Source of the DNA: Hyphomicrobiales bacterium
Lineage (GTDB): Bacteria; Pseudomonadota; Alphaproteobacteria; Rhizobiales; Xanthobacteraceae
Direction of reading: 5' to 3'
DNA length: 9,072 nucleotides
NCBI GenBank assembly: GCA_003133345.1
Contig: PKXB01000166.1
Span: 1,338-10,409, forward strand
This document shows, piece by piece, positions 6,310-9,072 of the stretch (the stretch's first letter is position 1; every line of letters begins with the position of its first letter). The notes below the pieces were generated by a model. The model saw nothing but the letters and a program-made list of their open reading frames with translations, had not been told where the DNA came from and searched no databases. The translations under genes and the position numbers were made by a program.

Positions 6310-8178
6310 GTGAAGCCGATGGACAAGCCCACCACCGAACGAACCAAAAAAGCGGCCAAAGAACCGGTCAAGGAACCGGCCAAGGAGGCTGCCCAGATCG
6401 GCTCGGTCGAGATCGAGGCCTTCGCGCATAATATCGCCCGCCTGGTCGAGGAAGGCGGCAAGACGCTCGCCGCCTATTTGAAGCCGCGCGAGGAAGGCAA
6501 AATCAAAAGCGGAGCGGCCGACGACGTCGCCGAAGTGGTCAAGACCGTCGGCCAGGTGGCGGAATATTGGCTGTCGGACCCCCAACGCGCGCTCGAACTG
6601 CAAACCAGCCTCGGCCGCGCCTATCTCGATCTGTGGTCGGGCGCGGTCAAGCGCATGGCCGGCGAGCAGGCCGCACCGGTCGCCGCCCCCGACCCCAAGG
6701 ACAAACGCTTCGCCGATCCGGAGTGGTCGCAGAACCAGTTCTTCGACTTCCTCAAGCAGGGCTACCTGCTCACCGTGCAATGGGGCGAGCGGCTGGTCGA
6801 GGACGCCGCCGGCATCGACGAGCACACGCGGGCGAAGGCCGCGTTCTACGTCAAGCAGATCGCCAACGCGATCTCGCCGTCAAATTTCGTGCTCACCAAC
6901 CCGGAACTGCTGCGCGAGACGTTATTGTCGAACGCGGAAAACCTCGTGCGCGGCATGCACATGCTGGGCGAGGACATCAAGGCCGGCCAGGGTCATCTCA
7001 AGATCCGCCAGTCCGACTCCTCGCAGTACGAGGTCGGCCGCAATCTCGCGCTCACGCCCGGCAAGGTGGTTTTCCAGAACGACTTGATCCAGTTGATCCA
7101 ATACGAGGCGACCACCAAAGAGGTGCTGAAGGTTCCGCTGCTGATCGTGCCGCCCTGGATCAACAAGTTCTACATTCTCGACCTCACGCCGGAAAAATCC
7201 TTCATCAAGTGGTGCGTCGACAATGGGCTCACCGTGTTCGTGGTCTCCTGGGTCAACCCGGACGCAAAACTCGCCGCGAAAAGCTTCGAACAATACATGC
7301 GCGAAGGCGTGCTGGCGGCGTTCGACGCCATCGAGGCGGCGACCGGCGAAAAGCAAGTGCACGCGATCGGCTATTGCGTCGGCGGCACCCTGCTCGCGAT
7401 CGCGCTCGCCTATCTCGCCGCCAAGAACGAGGACCGCGCGCGCTCGGCAACTATGTTCGCGACGCAGGTCGATTTCGTCCATTCCGGCGATCTCAAGGTG
7501 TTCGTCGACGAGGAACGCATCAAGCAGCTCGAAGCGCATATGCAGGAACAGGGCTATCTGGAAGCCTCGCGCATGGCCAACGCCTTCAACTTGCTGCGCT
7601 CCAACGATCTGATCTGGCCGTATGTGATCAACAACTACCTGCGCGGCAAGAAACCGTTCCCGTTCGACATTCTCTATTGGAATTCCGATGCCACCCGCAT
7701 GCCGGCGGCCAACCACTCGTTCTATTTGCGCAATTGCTATCTCGACAACAAGCTCAGCCAAGGCGAGATGGAAATTGCCGGCGAAACGCTCGATCTGCGC
7801 AAGGTGAAAATGCCGGTCTACAATCTCGCCACCCGCGAGGACCACATCGCACCGGCGAAATCGGTGCTGGAAGGCTCGAAATATTTTGGCGGCCCGGTGA
7901 AATTCGTGCTCGCCGGCTCCGGCCATATCGCCGGCGTGATCAACCCGCCCGGCAAGCCGAAATACCAGTACTGGACCGGCAAGGAGCCGAGCGGTTCCGA
8001 CGTCGACCACTGGCTGGCCTCGGCGCAGGAGCACCCCGGCTCGTGGTGGCCGGATTGGCTGGAATGGCTCAAGGGCCAGGACGCCGAGACCGTACCGGCG
8101 CGCACGATCGGCAGCGGCAAGCTTAAGACAATCGAGGACGCGCCGGGGTCTTATGTAAAAGTGAAAAGCTGGACCTGA
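6310..8178 (+). CDS. phaC: Class I poly(3-hydroxyalkanoate) synthase
   Basis: Polymerises 3-hydroxyacyl-CoA, typically 3-hydroxybutyryl-CoA, into PHA carbon-storage granules and acts at the granule surface. The 622-residue length and N-terminal domain fit class I synthases, which work without PhaE or PhaR subunits. The alpha/beta-hydrolase catalytic domain has the lipase-box-like GYCVGG (354-359) with nucleophile C356, catalytic D511 in REDHIAP (509-515), and H539 in [12 protein letters not shown] (536-547). [12 protein letters not shown] (281-292) and the Trp-rich tail [13 protein letters not shown] (575-587) are also family signatures. The first 30 residues are rich in Lys, Glu, Pro and Ala with a repeated KEP(V/A)KE pattern and look disordered. 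Spacing from the ribosome binding site favours GTG at 6310; ATG at 6319 is the alternative. phaA and phaB are not in this window. A TSUP transporter follows 28 nt downstream, possibly cotranscribed. Confidence 0.97.
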   Translation: MKPMDKPTTERTKKAAKEPVKEPAKEAAQIGSVEIEAFAHNIARLVEEGGKTLAAYLKPREEGKIKSGAADDVAEVVKTVGQVAEYWLSDPQRALELQTSLGRAYLDLWSGAVKRMAGEQAAPVAAPDPKDKRFADPEWSQNQFFDFLKQGYLLTVQWGERLVEDAAGIDEHTRAKAAFYVKQIANAISPSNFVLTNPELLRETLLSNAENLVRGMHMLGEDIKAGQGHLKIRQSDSSQYEVGRNLALTPGKVVFQNDLIQLIQYEATTKEVLKVPLLIVPPWINKFYILDLTPEKSFIKWCVDNGLTVFVVSWVNPDAKLAAKSFEQYMREGVLAAFDAIEAATGEKQVHAIGYCVGGTLLAIALAYLAAKNEDRARSATMFATQVDFVHSGDLKVFVDEERIKQLEAHMQEQGYLEASRMANAFNLLRSNDLIWPYVINNYLRGKKPFPFDILYWNSDATRMPAANHSFYLRNCYLDNKLSQGEMEIAGETLDLRKVKMPVYNLATREDHIAPAKSVLEGSKYFGGPVKFVLAGSGHIAGVINPPGKPKYQYWTGKEPSGSDVDHWLASAQEHPGSWWPDWLEWLKGQDAETVPARTIGSGKLKTIEDAPGSYVKVKSWT

Positions 8179-8206
8179 AGCCGATGCCCGGCGCCGCCGC
8201 CGCTCA

Positions 8207-8992
8207 ATGACGATCCTGCACGCGCTGTTGGCGATCGCCTCCGGCAGCCTGGTCGGCTTCACGCTCGGCCTCGTCGGCGGCGGCGGCTCGATCCTGGCCG
8301 TGCCGCTGCTGGTCTATGTGGTCGGCGTCCGCTCCCCACACATCGCCATCGGCACCAGTGCTATTGCCGTTGCCGCCAGCGCTGCCGCCAATCTTGCCGG
8401 CCACGCGCGTGCGCAGACCGTGAAATGGCCCTGCGCGCTGGTGTTCGCGGTCGCCGGTATCGCCGGCGCGGCCGGCGGCGCGCAGCTCGGCAAGATGGTG
8501 GACGGCACCCGCCTGCTGCTGCTGTTCGGCGTGCTGATGATGGTGGTCGGCGTCCTGATGACGCGGCCGCGCAAGTCGGGCGGCAATGCGGACGTCCAAC
8601 TCACGCGCGCGAGCATGCCGCGGCTGTTGCCGCTGCTGATCGGCGTCGGCTTCCTGGTCGGCGCGCTGTCCGGCTTCTTCGGCATCGGCGGCGGCTTCCT
8701 GATCGTGCCGGGACTGATGGGCGCCACCGCTATGCCGCTGATCAACGCGATCGGCTCCTCGCTGGTCTCGGTCACCGCTTTCGGGCTGACCACGGCGGCG
8801 AGCTATGCCTGGTCCGGTCTGATCGATTGGCCCCTGGCCATCCTGTTCATCGTCGGCGGCGCGCTCGGCGGGCTGCTCGGCACCCGCCTCGCCCACCATC
8901 TGGCCGGCTACAAACATGCGCTGACGCTCACATTTTCCGGCATTGTTGTTGCGGTCGGGCTCTATATCGTCGCCAAGTCGATCATCGGTTAA
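8207..8992 (+). CDS. TSUP (TauE/SafE, DUF81) family membrane transporter
   Basis: A 261-residue, very hydrophobic inner-membrane protein of the sulfite exporter TauE/SafE family, whose characterised members move sulfite, sulfoacetate, sulfolactate or related organic anions. The internal duplication typical of the family is clear: GLVGGGGSILAVPLL at 21-35 and GFFGIGGGFLIVPGL at 156-170, each opening a half of about four membrane segments. Hydrophobic stretches lie near 5-20, 25-40, 76-92, 102-118, 140-154, 160-172, 183-199, 208-226 and 238-257; the polar loop at 119-138 separates the halves. The substrate cannot be read from sequence. The ATG at 8207 lacks a Shine-Dalgarno; an 8-codon frame upstream ends at this ATG, overlapping it. 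Placement 28 nt after phaC suggests cotranscription, but I know of no functional link to PHA synthesis. Confidence 0.88.
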   Translation: MTILHALLAIASGSLVGFTLGLVGGGGSILAVPLLVYVVGVRSPHIAIGTSAIAVAASAAANLAGHARAQTVKWPCALVFAVAGIAGAAGGAQLGKMVDGTRLLLLFGVLMMVVGVLMTRPRKSGGNADVQLTRASMPRLLPLLIGVGFLVGALSGFFGIGGGFLIVPGLMGATAMPLINAIGSSLVSVTAFGLTTAASYAWSGLIDWPLAILFIVGGALGGLLGTRLAHHLAGYKHALTLTFSGIVVAVGLYIVAKSIIG

Positions 8993-8998
8993 GTCGGT

Positions 8999-9038
8999 GG
9001 CGGCTTGTTGATGCCGCCGGGGCGCGACAGCCGCGCCC
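8999..9038 (+). terminator. Tandem GC-rich hairpins after the transporter gene
   Basis: Two stems follow the stop codon. GGCGGC (8999-9004) pairs with GCCGCC (9013-9018) over an 8-nt loop, and GGGCGCG (9020-9026) pairs perfectly with CGCGCCC (9032-9038) over the 5-nt loop ACAGC. No T-run follows, so this is not a textbook intrinsic terminator, but position and stem strength make transcript ending or 3'-end protection for the phaC-transporter unit plausible. Confidence 0.4.
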
Positions 9039-9072
9039 TCATCCACTAATCCCGCATTCCCCGGATGACACA

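Noticed and set aside
8204..9046. Minus-strand 280-codon frame opposite the transporter
   Set aside because: The product is a low-complexity Gln/Arg/Ala/Asp-rich chain, the usual antisense image of a hydrophobic membrane-protein gene.
1..9072. Mobile element, CRISPR, toxin-antitoxin, defence or secondary-metabolite system
   Set aside because: All large genes are recognisable housekeeping or metabolic families apart from one small lipoprotein. There are no transposase or integrase motifs, no regularly spaced repeats and no compositional break.

Overview
The window is GC-rich chromosomal DNA that looks like an alphaproteobacterium of the Hyphomicrobiales (Rhizobiales), most likely near Bradyrhizobium/Rhodopseudomonas. 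The support is a class I PHA synthase, a GlpX-type fructose bisphosphatase, an AlaC-like aminotransferase next to hom, heavy GC bias at third codon positions with long mirror ORFs on the opposite strand, and a dispersed palindromic intergenic element (core GCGCATGATC...CCGAAAA) of a kind I know from rhizobial genomes. The genus is inference; no rRNA or tRNA gene is present to settle it.

Left two thirds (158-6104), all on the minus strand and read right to left: a small lipoprotein, an AlaC-like aminotransferase, homoserine dehydrogenase (hom), class II fructose-1,6-bisphosphatase (glpX) and the single-strand DNA exonuclease recJ. The gaps are 63, 4, 128 and 31 nt, so the genes may form one operon or two. 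The aminotransferase and hom are almost certainly translationally coupled. The 128-nt hom-glpX gap holds the rhizobial-type palindromic element, abutting the hom stop codon, and a separate perfect 16-bp palindrome just upstream of the glpX ribosome binding site. This gap is the most structured non-coding DNA in the window.

Right third (6310-8992), plus strand: phaC (PHA synthase) and, 28 nt later, a TSUP-family membrane transporter. A 205-nt divergent intergenic region (6105-6309) separates phaC from the lipoprotein and should carry promoters for both directions. Two GC-rich hairpins follow the transporter. The first 157 nt and last 80 nt hold no gene I can support.

Functionally this is core metabolism: transamination of pyruvate/alanine, entry to threonine and methionine, the irreversible gluconeogenic/Calvin-cycle phosphatase step, DNA recombination repair, and carbon storage as polyhydroxyalkanoate. 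I see no mobile element, CRISPR array, defence locus or undescribed system; the findings are modest and mostly concern intergenic structure and gene coupling.
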